Of a DNA stretch of 64,000 bases, positions 50,997-58,493 are shown piece after piece; position 1 is the first letter of the stretch; every line of letters begins with the position of its first letter. Origin of the DNA: Bradyrhizobium rifense. Its GTDB lineage: Bacteria; Pseudomonadota; Alphaproteobacteria; Rhizobiales; Xanthobacteraceae. Location of the stretch: NCBI RefSeq assembly GCF_008123425.1, contig NZ_VSSS01000080.1, forward strand, positions 23,117 to 87,116. The letters run 5' to 3'. The notes beneath the pieces are model-generated. The model saw nothing but the letters and a program-made list of their open reading frames with translations. It was not told the origin of the DNA and did no database searches. Made by a program: the position numbers and the translations under genes.

Positions 50997-51899
50997 ATGC
51001 CGGACAGCAACTCCACTACAAGCAGGATGCGGCGATCAGAGCGCGACCAACTCGATCTGTTTCGCGCCCTCCCGGGCGATCTGGCGACACGGGACGCGCA
51101 AGACCTGATGGCGTATCCGTTCTTTTCGCTGGCAAAGTCGAGGCGCATTGTTCCCATCGATTTCCGCGCAGGCACCATCACCATTCGTGTCGAAGCCGTG
51201 CCGGAACACGGCATGGCGACGATCTGGGACGCGGACGTTCTGATCTGGGCTGCCTCGCAAATTGTCGAAGCCCGTGATGCCGGCCTGAAAACGTCCCGGC
51301 TGATGGCAGCGACCCCTTACGAGATCCTGACCTTCGTCGGCCGCGGCACCAGCGTGCGCGACTACGACCGCCTGAAGGCTGCGCTCGACCGGCTGCAATC
51401 GACCACTGTGATGACATCGATCCGGCAGCCGAGCGAACGGCGGCGGCATCGCTTCTCCTGGATCAACGAATGGAAAGAGACAGCCGATCTGCACGGGCAT
51501 GCCCGTGGAATCGAGCTGATCCTGCCCGATTGGTTCTACACGGGCGTTCTCGATGAAGCGCTCGTGCTGACGATTGACCGCGCCTATTTCGATCTGACCG
51601 GTGGATTGGAGCGTTGGCTCTATCGCCTCGTCCGCAAGCACGGCGGCCGTCAGAATGGCGGCTGGAGCTTCGATCTCGTGCACTTGCATGCGAAGTCCGG
51701 GAGCCTGTCGCCGTTTAAACACTTTGCCTACGACCTGCGTCAGATCGTCCGTCGTCAGACATTGCCAGGCTATCGGCTCATCATCACGCATCATCCGAAT
51801 GGCGCAGAGCGATTGAATTTCGCACCAGTCCCCATCGGCCCGTTGAGCAAGCGACTGCTCAAGCGCGGCCTCGTCCTTCCTGCTGGGGATAAGCTGTGA
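50997..51899 (+). CDS. repA: Replication initiator protein A (RPA family)
   Basis: 300 residues. DLMAYPFFSLAKSRRIVPID, ATIWDADVLIWAASQIVEAR, GLERWLYRLVRKHGGRQNGG and LPGYRLIITHHPNGAERLNF are hallmark blocks of the RPA (PF10134) family of plasmid/ICE initiators. It begins four bases after rdfS and so is in the same operon. Iteron-like repeats directly follow the stop, so the element may replicate autonomously after excision. The usual parA that follows repA in related ICEs is missing here. Confidence 0.9.
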   Translation: MPDSNSTTSRMRRSERDQLDLFRALPGDLATRDAQDLMAYPFFSLAKSRRIVPIDFRAGTITIRVEAVPEHGMATIWDADVLIWAASQIVEARDAGLKTSRLMAATPYEILTFVGRGTSVRDYDRLKAALDRLQSTTVMTSIRQPSERRRHRFSWINEWKETADLHGHARGIELILPDWFYTGVLDEALVLTIDRAYFDLTGGLERWLYRLVRKHGGRQNGGWSFDLVHLHAKSGSLSPFKHFAYDLRQIVRRQTLPGYRLIITHHPNGAERLNFAPVPIGPLSKRLLKRGLVLPAGDKL

Positions 51900-51903
51900 A
51901 TTC

Positions 51904-51973
51904 GCTCGTGCTATCAGGGACCAGAACGCTCGTGCCATCGGGGACGCGATGCTCGTGCTATCGAGGACCGGAA
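51904..51973 (+). repeat. Three iteron-like direct repeats after repA
   Basis: GCTCGTGCYATCRRGGAC at 51904, 51928 and 51951 (24- and 23-bp spacing), the last two with small changes. Spacing of about two helical turns plus and position immediately after the repA stop fit initiator-binding iterons, i.e. a replication origin. Confidence 0.7.
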
Positions 51974-52381
51974 TCAGAGCTAAGGTTCTGCGGTGCCAAG
52001 ACTTCCTGCTCCCGTAACTTTACTAACGTACTGACACTAACTTCTTGTTGTGAATCAGGGCGTTGTGAACAAGTCGGTCGTGCGTGCAACGAGGATGCCT
52101 CATGCGCTTACTCTGTCACGCGCAAGACCTTCCTGCAATGCGAATCCGTTCTCCAAGATGCGCGCGCGTGCGCGATCGCGCGCAAAATCACGCGATCACC
52201 AGCATCGGCAGCACCGCATCACGCTCGTCGCCTTCCTTTGCGGCAGCTCGCTCGTCGAGGAGAAATCGCTAGCGTCCCTGGTTGGCCCGACGGCCACCAC
52301 ATCCCGGAATCTGGAGAATGGGCGGTCAGGCTAACCAGCGTCGTGCATGCGCGCGTGGAAGCGGCACGATCGCGGAGGCCC
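51974..52381. other. Gap between iterons and IS110 relic
   Basis: No gene. Contains ACTAAC...ACTAAC near 52020-52045 and GC-rich sequence that becomes the outer end of the IS110 relic at roughly 52310. In related ICEs parA would start here; no ParA motif (such as KGGVGKTT) is encoded on either strand. Confidence 0.5.
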
Positions 52382-53362
52382 TTAAGCCGCCGCAGCGACC
52401 CGGTCGCGCTTGCCGCCGGCGCCAAACCGGAAGGTGGTGCCACTGGTCCAGATCTTGTGCGGCTGCACGGCGAGCGCGCGCGCCACTGCGGTCGCCGCGC
52501 GCATCAGACCGTTCTTCCTGGCCAGCCGCACGTCCCACAGCCGCAGCTTAAAGTTCTTCGGAATGCGCGTGAGGATCGCGATCGCCGCCTCGTACAGCAT
52601 TGCCCGCGTCAGCTCGTCGCCGCATTTGGAGATGCTGCCGATCCGGTTGGTCTGGCCGGATTGATAGCGCCGCGGCGTCAGCCCGAAACGGGCGCCGACA
52701 TTGGTCGATTTCTTGAATCGTGCCGGATCATCGACGTCGGCGCGAAAAGTCAGCGCCACGCGGTGCAGTTTTGCCAACTGCTGCCGCATGGCGCTGCGGG
52801 CGTCCAACAGCGGCGCGACGATCGCTTTCAATTCCTTCTTCCCGGCCAAGAGATCGCGCACCCGCGCGTCAAAACGACCGACCGAGATCTCGCGGACTTT
52901 GAAGCCGAACGGGCGCAACAGGCCGCGGATCATGTTCTCCATGTCCAGCACCTTGCCGAGCATCGCCTTGCGCGCAACCAGCAGCGGCCGCGACGTCTGT
53001 GCGCTCTCCGACTTGACATGAACTGCGCGGAACCAGCCAGTGCGCATCATCTGCGCAATGCCGTTTGCGTCGTTGCGGGCGGTCTTGTTCAGCATCGCGT
53101 TCATCGCCGCCTTGGCGTGCCGGTTCTCGATGCAGATCATCGGGAGCTCCTTTTCGGCAGGTGCCGTGAACAGCCAGGTGCCGAACGCGAACGCTTCCAG
53201 GCCGACGCGCTTGAGATGAATTCCTCATTCCGCCAGCAACAGTTCGATCGCGTCCGGATCGGTGTCCAGCTTCGCCTCTCAGGCGACATTGCCGTCGCCG
53301 TCGACCACACAAATGTTCGTCGCCTCCAGCGACACGTCCAGCTCTGCATAGAAGTCCATCAT
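52382..53362 (-). pseudogene. IS110-family transposase with two nonsense codons
   Basis: From ATG 53362 a single register encodes MDFYAELDVSLEATNICVVD (catalytic Asp region), stops at TGA after DGDGNVA, resumes EAKLDTDPDAIELLLAE, stops at a second TGA, then continues GIHLKRVGLEAFAFGTWL, KTARNDANGIAQMMRTGWF and the C-terminal Transposase_20 part to the natural stop. Only the two TGA codons damage it; a shorter product could start at the ATG coding MICIENRHAKAAM. It differs from the intact IS110 at 14.6-16.0 kb. It stands where the ICE parA is expected, so insertion may have led to its loss. Confidence 0.8.
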
Positions 53363-53683
53363 GCGCCTCCATTGCCGACCGCCGGAAGGCACCGTGCGTT
53401 CCGTTCGCGAACCGTCGCGAGGCATCATCGTCGCAATGCGACCGGCGATGGGGCACCGGTCAGTACCCCGGCAAACCTGGAATCCTTCGGATTCCTTCTA
53501 ACGAATTGGAGCACTCGGCTCCGATCCTTGACAGCAGCAGGAGCGCTGCAACGCTTGGACAAGCCGATCATCGGCGCATCATCACAACCGTTCTGCCGAA
53601 ACCAAGGCTCTGACGTCGATGCGCAGGCGACAGCGCACCCGTTGGCATGTCCAAAATTCCTCTCAGAACTATGGAGTGGCCAG

Positions 53684-54148
53684 GTGAGCGACCTCACAAC
53701 TGTTGAACTCTTGTGGCTCGAGAAGCGGATCGAGAACCGAATCCGCTTTGGCAAGCCTGTATCGGAGAAGATCATTGACCAGCACCGGCGCATTCTCTCG
53801 TTTGTGCCCGGCAGCATCTTTGCGTTCGTGCGCTGGACGTCCAATGATTTCGGAACCATCCTGTCTCGCATCGACATTCTGCGCGCGATCACGCCGGGGC
53901 AGCGGTATTCGACCGTGCCTTGGGTTAGCCCCGGCGGCGAAAGCCTGCTGCGGCTAGCTGGCTGGCCAAGGGTCGAGCGCGTTCTCCAGTTGATCGACGC
54001 CGTGGAGTCACTCGGCATCGATCCTGCCGATGCAGCCCCCGAATACTGGCATCACGTCCACAACCGTCTTTCCGTCAACGAAACGCCACGACCTTATACG
54101 CGTGCGCGCCACCAGGCGTGGCTCCGCCGGCGCAGGATGGTGTTCTGA
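53684..54148 (+). CDS. DUF2840 protein
   Basis: 154 residues with GTG start at 53684 (VSDLTTVELLWLEKRIENRI). IIDQHRRILSFVPGSIFAFV, RWTSNDFGTILSRIDILRAI, RYSTVPWVSPGGESLLRLAG and IDPADAAPEYWHHVHNRLSV are the standard DUF2840 blocks of ICE transfer operons. The frame extends far upstream but into the IS110 relic. Its stop overlaps the traF start (TGATG). Function unknown. Confidence 0.88.
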   Translation: MSDLTTVELLWLEKRIENRIRFGKPVSEKIIDQHRRILSFVPGSIFAFVRWTSNDFGTILSRIDILRAITPGQRYSTVPWVSPGGESLLRLAGWPRVERVLQLIDAVESLGIDPADAAPEYWHHVHNRLSVNETPRPYTRARHQAWLRRRRMVF

Positions 54149-54654
54149 TGGGACGGCTAAGGATCATCCTTGCGATATGTGGGGCCACAACGCTCGCGCT
54201 TTGGCCGGTCACCGACACCTCACTGTCGTACATCTGGAACGCTTCCGAAAGTGTGCCGATCGGCCTCTACCGTTTGCAAGGGACCGCACGATTGCACATC
54301 ACTGAGCTCGTGGCCGTTCGGCCACCAGAGCCGCTTGCGAGCTTCCTCGACTTCAACGGCTATTTGCCGAGCGGTCTTCCGATGCTCAAGCGCGTGCTGG
54401 CGTTGCCCGGACAAACCGTCTGCAGAACGGGACTCACAATCGTCGTCGACGGCATCGAAATGGGCCAGGCACGTGAGCGCGACCGCCGTGGCAGGCCGTT
54501 GCCGGCCTGGCAGGGCTGCCGGGTCGTCGCTGAGGACCAAGTGTTTCTCATGAACTGGCAGTCGGCGGAGTCCTTGGACGGCAGATATTTCGGACCGCTC
54601 CCGACATCCTCCGTCTTAGGGCAAGCGGTACCGGTGTGGACCAGGGAGGACTGA
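54148..54654 (+). CDS. traF: TraF, S26-family conjugative signal peptidase
   Basis: 168 residues, starting at the ATG overlapping DUF2840. An N-terminal membrane helix (RIILAICGATTLALWPV) is followed by the catalytic Ser S35 in SESVPIGLY and Lys K81 in MLKRVLALPGQTV, the Ser/Lys dyad of S26 peptidases. In RP4-type systems TraF matures and cyclises the pilin TrbC. The trbC gene is not in this window, so its substrate lies elsewhere or is lost. Confidence 0.92.
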   Translation: MGRLRIILAICGATTLALWPVTDTSLSYIWNASESVPIGLYRLQGTARLHITELVAVRPPEPLASFLDFNGYLPSGLPMLKRVLALPGQTVCRTGLTIVVDGIEMGQARERDRRGRPLPAWQGCRVVAEDQVFLMNWQSAESLDGRYFGPLPTSSVLGQAVPVWTRED

Positions 54655-54657
54655 CAA

Positions 54658-55554
54658 ATGCCGGTATTGCTCCACTGGGGTGCGGTTTCTCTATTCGACC
54701 GATCGCACCGTCATTCCTCCATCCCGGCCGAATTGTCGGCAATCGGCTGGCGTCGTCGCCGTCTCGCGCCGGCTCAGTGCCGGCCGGGAAGAGCTCTGTC
54801 CTTGGCGGCTGTACGCACATTGCTATCTCGAGCCGCTGCTTGCTTTTTGGCAATTCTACTGACGTTCGGAGCGCCATCGGCCGGCACAGCGGAGGTTGGA
54901 TCGCGCGCACAAGCTGCGCGCTCTTCAAACCTGCTTCCAGGCCGTGCATATGCCGCGTTCGTGACCAAAGCCTCACATCGGTTCGAGATCCCGGAGCGTT
55001 GGATCCGTGCTGTCATGCAGGCCGAAAGCGGTGGTAATGCGCACTCCATATCACCTCGCGGAGCGCTCGGGTTGATGCAAATCATGCCCGCGACCTGGGT
55101 CGAGCTTAGCGTTCGTTACGATCTCGGTATCGATCCGTTTGATCCTCACGATAACATTATGGCTGGGGCAGCGTACCTTCGCGAGATGCTCGATCGTTTC
55201 GGATCGGAAGGGCTTCTCGCAGCCTACAATGCCGGACCAAAACGGTACGAGGAGCACCTGGCCACCGGTCGAGCGCTTCCGGATGAAACACAGATCTACA
55301 TCGCTACACTGGCACCATTGATCGGTATTGAGCAGCGCAACAGCGGAGGTTCGGCTGCCAGACCCTTCGCCGCGTGGCAGCAAGCGCCACTCCTTGTTGA
55401 GCGGTCCAAGAGCTTATCAGCTGACACCGACTCGGCATCCGGTATCCGCTCAATGAATTCGTCGAAAGCAGCGCCTAGGGCGGGAGCAACTGCACTCGTC
55501 CCTCGCGCGACGGGCCTGTTTGTGCGGCGATCAGACGAGGTGCAGTCCCCATGA
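54658..55554 (+). CDS. Lytic transglycosylase (SLT) of the transfer system
   Basis: 298 residues from ATG 54658; a later start nearer the hydrophobic stretch FLAILLTFGAPSAGTAE (signal peptide-like) is possible. SLT domain: FEIPERWIRAVMQAESGGNA with catalytic E123, RGALGLMQIMPATWVEL, DPHDNIMAGAAYLREMLDRF and LLAAYNAGPKRYEEHL. Opens peptidoglycan for the mating channel. Stop overlaps the next small frame by four bases (ATGA). Confidence 0.9.
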   Translation: MPVLLHWGAVSLFDRSHRHSSIPAELSAIGWRRRRLAPAQCRPGRALSLAAVRTLLSRAAACFLAILLTFGAPSAGTAEVGSRAQAARSSNLLPGRAYAAFVTKASHRFEIPERWIRAVMQAESGGNAHSISPRGALGLMQIMPATWVELSVRYDLGIDPFDPHDNIMAGAAYLREMLDRFGSEGLLAAYNAGPKRYEEHLATGRALPDETQIYIATLAPLIGIEQRNSGGSAARPFAAWQQAPLLVERSKSLSADTDSASGIRSMNSSKAAPRAGATALVPRATGLFVRRSDEVQSP

Positions 55555-55799
55555 TCGCAATCGCATTTCGTCGCATGATGTCGAAGCTAGTCGCAACTTT
55601 GAGAGTGGTCGGCAGAGAGCCGGGAGTGAGCGACCGGGGAGGGCAGGATAAAAGCCGCAAGGTGCGGCCGGTCGGTTGTGGGCGAAACTGCATCGATTTC
55701 AATGATCCGGAAAACATTGCGAATGGCCGACACAACTTGCGATTTGCGGCAACTCCCTGCTCTCGTTCGGTTTTCGACACGTTCCGGCGGGCAAGATGA
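55551..55799 (+). CDS. Small frame between transglycosylase and relaxase
   Basis: 82 residues beginning MIAIAFRRMMSKLVATLRVV, Arg/Gly-rich, no family recognised. It overlaps the transglycosylase stop (ATGA) and the relaxase start by four bases, which favours translation as a coupling bridge. It also covers the probable oriT, so its protein sequence may be a by-product. Confidence 0.35.
   Translation: MIAIAFRRMMSKLVATLRVVGREPGVSDRGGQDKSRKVRPVGCGRNCIDFNDPENIANGRHNLRFAATPCSRSVFDTFRRAR
55644..55668 (-). other. Candidate oriT nic region
   Basis: On the minus strand 55650-55644 reads TATCCTG, the core of MOBP-type nic sites (nick after G), and four bases away is a perfect hairpin GCCGCA-AGG-TGCGGC (55654-55659, 55663-55668). 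Located 130 bp upstream of the relaxase gene, as oriT is in related elements. Confidence 0.5.
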
Positions 55800-57523
55800 C
55801 TGGTCACGACGATTTCCGCATCCGCCCAGGCCGCATCCGTTCGACGCGCGCGCCTCGGACAAAGCCGTTCTTGGCGCAGGCGCTCAAGGCTGCTCAGAAG
55901 GCCGGCGGTCTGTCGCGGGGTAGCCCCAGCCGTGGCAGCAAGTTTGGGCGTGGTCGCGCGGCGAGCGTTACCGCGACGCGGCTCCTCAACAACCGTGCGC
56001 GATCCGCCATGGTCAAGGCGCGGGTCGTGCGCCGGATGCGTTCGCCGGGCGCGCTGCGCGCGCATATCGGTTATCTCCAGCGCGACGGGGTCACCCGCGA
56101 TGGGACACCGGGCAAGCTCTTTGACGCAGCGGGCGATGACGCCGATGGCCGCGCGTTCGCCGAGCGCTGCGAGGGCGACCGGCATCACTTCCGGTTCATC
56201 GTCTCGCCCGACGATGCGGGCGAGCTCGCCAATTTGCGCAGCTTCACGCGTGAGCTCATGGATCAGGCCTCTCGCGACCTCGGTACTGGCCTTGATTGGG
56301 TTGCGGTCGATCATTGGAACACCGAGCATCCGCACATCCATCTTCTCGTACGCGGACGCGCCGATGATGGAGAAGACCTCGTGATCAGCCGCGACTATAT
56401 CGCAACCGGCTTGCGCGCCCGCGCTGGCGATCTCGTCACGCGCGAGCTTGGCCCGCGATCGGAGCTCGAGATCCGCCAAGTCCTTGAAGCGGAGGTGACG
56501 GCCGAACGCTGGACCAGGCTCGACCGGGCGCTGGCTCGGGAAGCTGGCGCGGCGGACGGAGTGATTGATTTGAGGCCAGACCGGGATGCCGGGGGCGACC
56601 CGTTACGGGAGATTCGGATCGGGCGGTTGCGGACACTCGAGCGGCTCGGCTTGGCGGAGCCTGCGGGGCCTGCACGCTGGGTACTCCCCGGGGACGTGGA
56701 ACCGCGTTTGCGTAATCTGGGCGAGCGCGGCGATATCATCAAGCGGCTTCACAAGAGCCTCGCGAAAGACGGCGCCGCGCGCGCACCATCATCCTGGGCA
56801 CTTGAAGCCGAACGCCACGGCGAGCCCATTGTCGGCCGTCTCCTCGCACGCGGCCACGACGACGAGCTGAAGGGCTCAGCGTTTGCCATCGTCGACGGTG
56901 TCGACGGTCGCGTGCATCACCTGAAGCTTTCGGAGATCGAGGCGGCCGGCGATGGGCCAATCGGTGGGATTGTGGAGCTTCGGCGGTTCGAGGACGCGCG
57001 TGGCCGAACACGGATCGCGCTCGCGGTACGCTCCGAACTCGCCATTAACCAGCAGGTCGCAGCGGAAGGCGCGACGTGGCTCGACCGGCAGCTTGTGGCG
57101 CGCCAATCTGCCGATTTCTCGCGCGCCGGTTTTGGTGCCGAGGTGCGGCATGCGCTTGATCGGCGCATCGACGTGCTGGCAGGACAGGGGCTGGCACGCC
57201 GGGCGGGAGACAAGGTGACGCTCGGCCGCAACTTGATCGAGACACTCCGCCGCCGCGAACTCGATGGGGCAGGCCGGCGTTTGGCCTCCGAGACGGGGCT
57301 GCCGCACTTGCCTGCGGAGGCAGGCGAATCCGTTTCGGGAATCTATCGCCGGAGGTTATCGCTTGCGTCGGGCCGCTTTGCCATGATCGACAACGGCCTC
57401 GGCTTTCAGCTCGTGCCCTGGGTGCCCACGCTAGAGCGCGAACTAGGTCGCCAGGTAAACGGTATCGCTGGTCCCGGAGGGGTGGACTGGAGCTTTGGTC
57501 GGAAGCGCGGACTTTCGATTTGA
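55796..57523 (+). CDS. rlxS: Relaxase/mobilisation nuclease with DUF3363 (RlxS-like)
   Basis: 575 residues. After a basic N terminus, the relaxase core has RMRSPGALRAHIGYLQRDGV, HHFRFIVSPDDAGELANLRS and the three-His metal site H178/H180/H182 in DHWNTEHPHIHLLVRG. DUF3363 follows (LRTLERLGLAEPAGPARWVL; HGEPIVGRLLARGHDDELKG; FAMIDNGLGFQLVPWVPTLE). It nicks oriT and leads the strand through the pore. Intact. Named rlxS in ICEMlSymR7A. Confidence 0.92.
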   Translation: MTGHDDFRIRPGRIRSTRAPRTKPFLAQALKAAQKAGGLSRGSPSRGSKFGRGRAASVTATRLLNNRARSAMVKARVVRRMRSPGALRAHIGYLQRDGVTRDGTPGKLFDAAGDDADGRAFAERCEGDRHHFRFIVSPDDAGELANLRSFTRELMDQASRDLGTGLDWVAVDHWNTEHPHIHLLVRGRADDGEDLVISRDYIATGLRARAGDLVTRELGPRSELEIRQVLEAEVTAERWTRLDRALAREAGAADGVIDLRPDRDAGGDPLREIRIGRLRTLERLGLAEPAGPARWVLPGDVEPRLRNLGERGDIIKRLHKSLAKDGAARAPSSWALEAERHGEPIVGRLLARGHDDELKGSAFAIVDGVDGRVHHLKLSEIEAAGDGPIGGIVELRRFEDARGRTRIALAVRSELAINQQVAAEGATWLDRQLVARQSADFSRAGFGAEVRHALDRRIDVLAGQGLARRAGDKVTLGRNLIETLRRRELDGAGRRLASETGLPHLPAEAGESVSGIYRRRLSLASGRFAMIDNGLGFQLVPWVPTLERELGRQVNGIAGPGGVDWSFGRKRGLSI

Positions 57524-57566
57524 TCCGTCGATCTCTGCGGGGATCCGCGATCTGGCGGCCAATCGC

Positions 57567-57836
57567 TCAGTTTAACATCGCTTTGAAGCGCTCGATGGCA
57601 CCAGTGCGAGCACCAAGCTCCTCCAGGCGCGCTCTGCCGGCGTCGGTCACGCGGAAGACCTCAACCTGCCCACCACAAGCCGGATCTCTCATCTTGCTCT
57701 TGAGCACGATCCAGCCTTTCCTCAGCGCGCGCTCCTTGGCAGCAAGACGATTCAGATTTTTGTCCGGAATCGGGTTAGCCACCTCGTCTTCGCGCGACGC
57801 GGCCAAAAACAACAGATCGGCCATTGCATCATTCAT
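57567..57836 (-). CDS. Small hypothetical, winged-helix-like
   Basis: 89 residues from ATG 57836, six bases after GGAG. MNDAMADLLFLAASREDEVA, KERALRKGWIVLKSKMRDPA, VEVFRVTDAGRARLEELGAR resembles a short MarR/PadR-like fold (helices, wing, 'VTDAGR'). It faces the relaxase gene convergently and could sense or regulate the transfer genes. No family certainty. Confidence 0.6.
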   Translation of the reverse strand: MNDAMADLLFLAASREDEVANPIPDKNLNRLAAKERALRKGWIVLKSKMRDPACGGQVEVFRVTDAGRARLEELGARTGAIERFKAMLN

Positions 57837-58493
57837 TATCGTCTCCGTGCTGCAAGACATGCGCTTTGGGTGCGGTGGTCGCCTTCACGAGTCCCGTTTC
57901 ATATGCGGTCGAAGCAAGATGCGGGCCATTTTTGGAACTCCTGCTGCGGCACAAAGCACGCACCAGGAACGTCGGCTGGAGCCGCTGCTTCTGCTCCGCC
58001 AGAGCGAGAGCCGTCGTCGCATCGAGCGAGGACACCAAGATCAACAAACGATCGTGCAGAGATGGCGATCGCCAGCTCAGGCAGGAGCGGCCTTTTCACT
58101 TTGACGCGCTAATTCGGTGGCGCGGTGTGCGCGCCACCGCGACCCCGGGGCCGCGACCAACGAGCCATCTCGGCGTTCGTCCCGGCCGAGGCCACCGGTG
58201 CCAAATGCACAACCCGAGAGCCCTTGCCATGCAGGTGACGCAGGAAGCGCCGTATCAAAGCGGCGGTCCAGGCCTGGGCATCGTGCAACAGAATGACGTT
58301 CTTGCAGACTCTAGCCGCTCGATCACGTTTCTTAGCTTCTGGTCTGGACTTGTGTCCTCCCAGTCGCTCGCCCAGAGGTCAGCTCCGAACACGTTTCACC
58401 CCGACTCGCCGATCGCCACAGTTTATGCGCGGGACTGCGACATCCCGGCGCTGTGGTTGCGCGCAGCTCGTGGATGCCGTCCAGATCTCCACC
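57837..58493. other. 650-bp gap before traG with a deacetylase relic
   Basis: No intact gene. The middle holds a minus-strand polysaccharide deacetylase fragment (58108-58440). The first 240 bp contain nothing recognised. The promoter of traG should lie close to 58400-58490. Confidence 0.5.
58108..58440 (-). pseudogene. Polysaccharide deacetylase (NodB-like) C-terminal relic
   Basis: Reads VFGADLWASDWEDTSPDQKL, RNVIERLESAR in one frame (from 58392), then, one base out of register, NVILLHDAQAWTAALIRRF and RHLHGKGSRVVHLAPVASAG to TAG at 58110-58108. These are the last ~90 residues of a NodB-homology deacetylase (the VLLHD..PWT motif). Upstream sequence is too decayed to follow. An accessory gene lost from the element or host. 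Confidence 0.65.

Noticed and set aside
51896..53683. 5' two thirds of a 750-codon forward frame before DUF2840
   Set aside because: This stretch runs through the iterons and antisense to the IS110 relic. Only the final 154 codons (from GTG 53684) are DUF2840.
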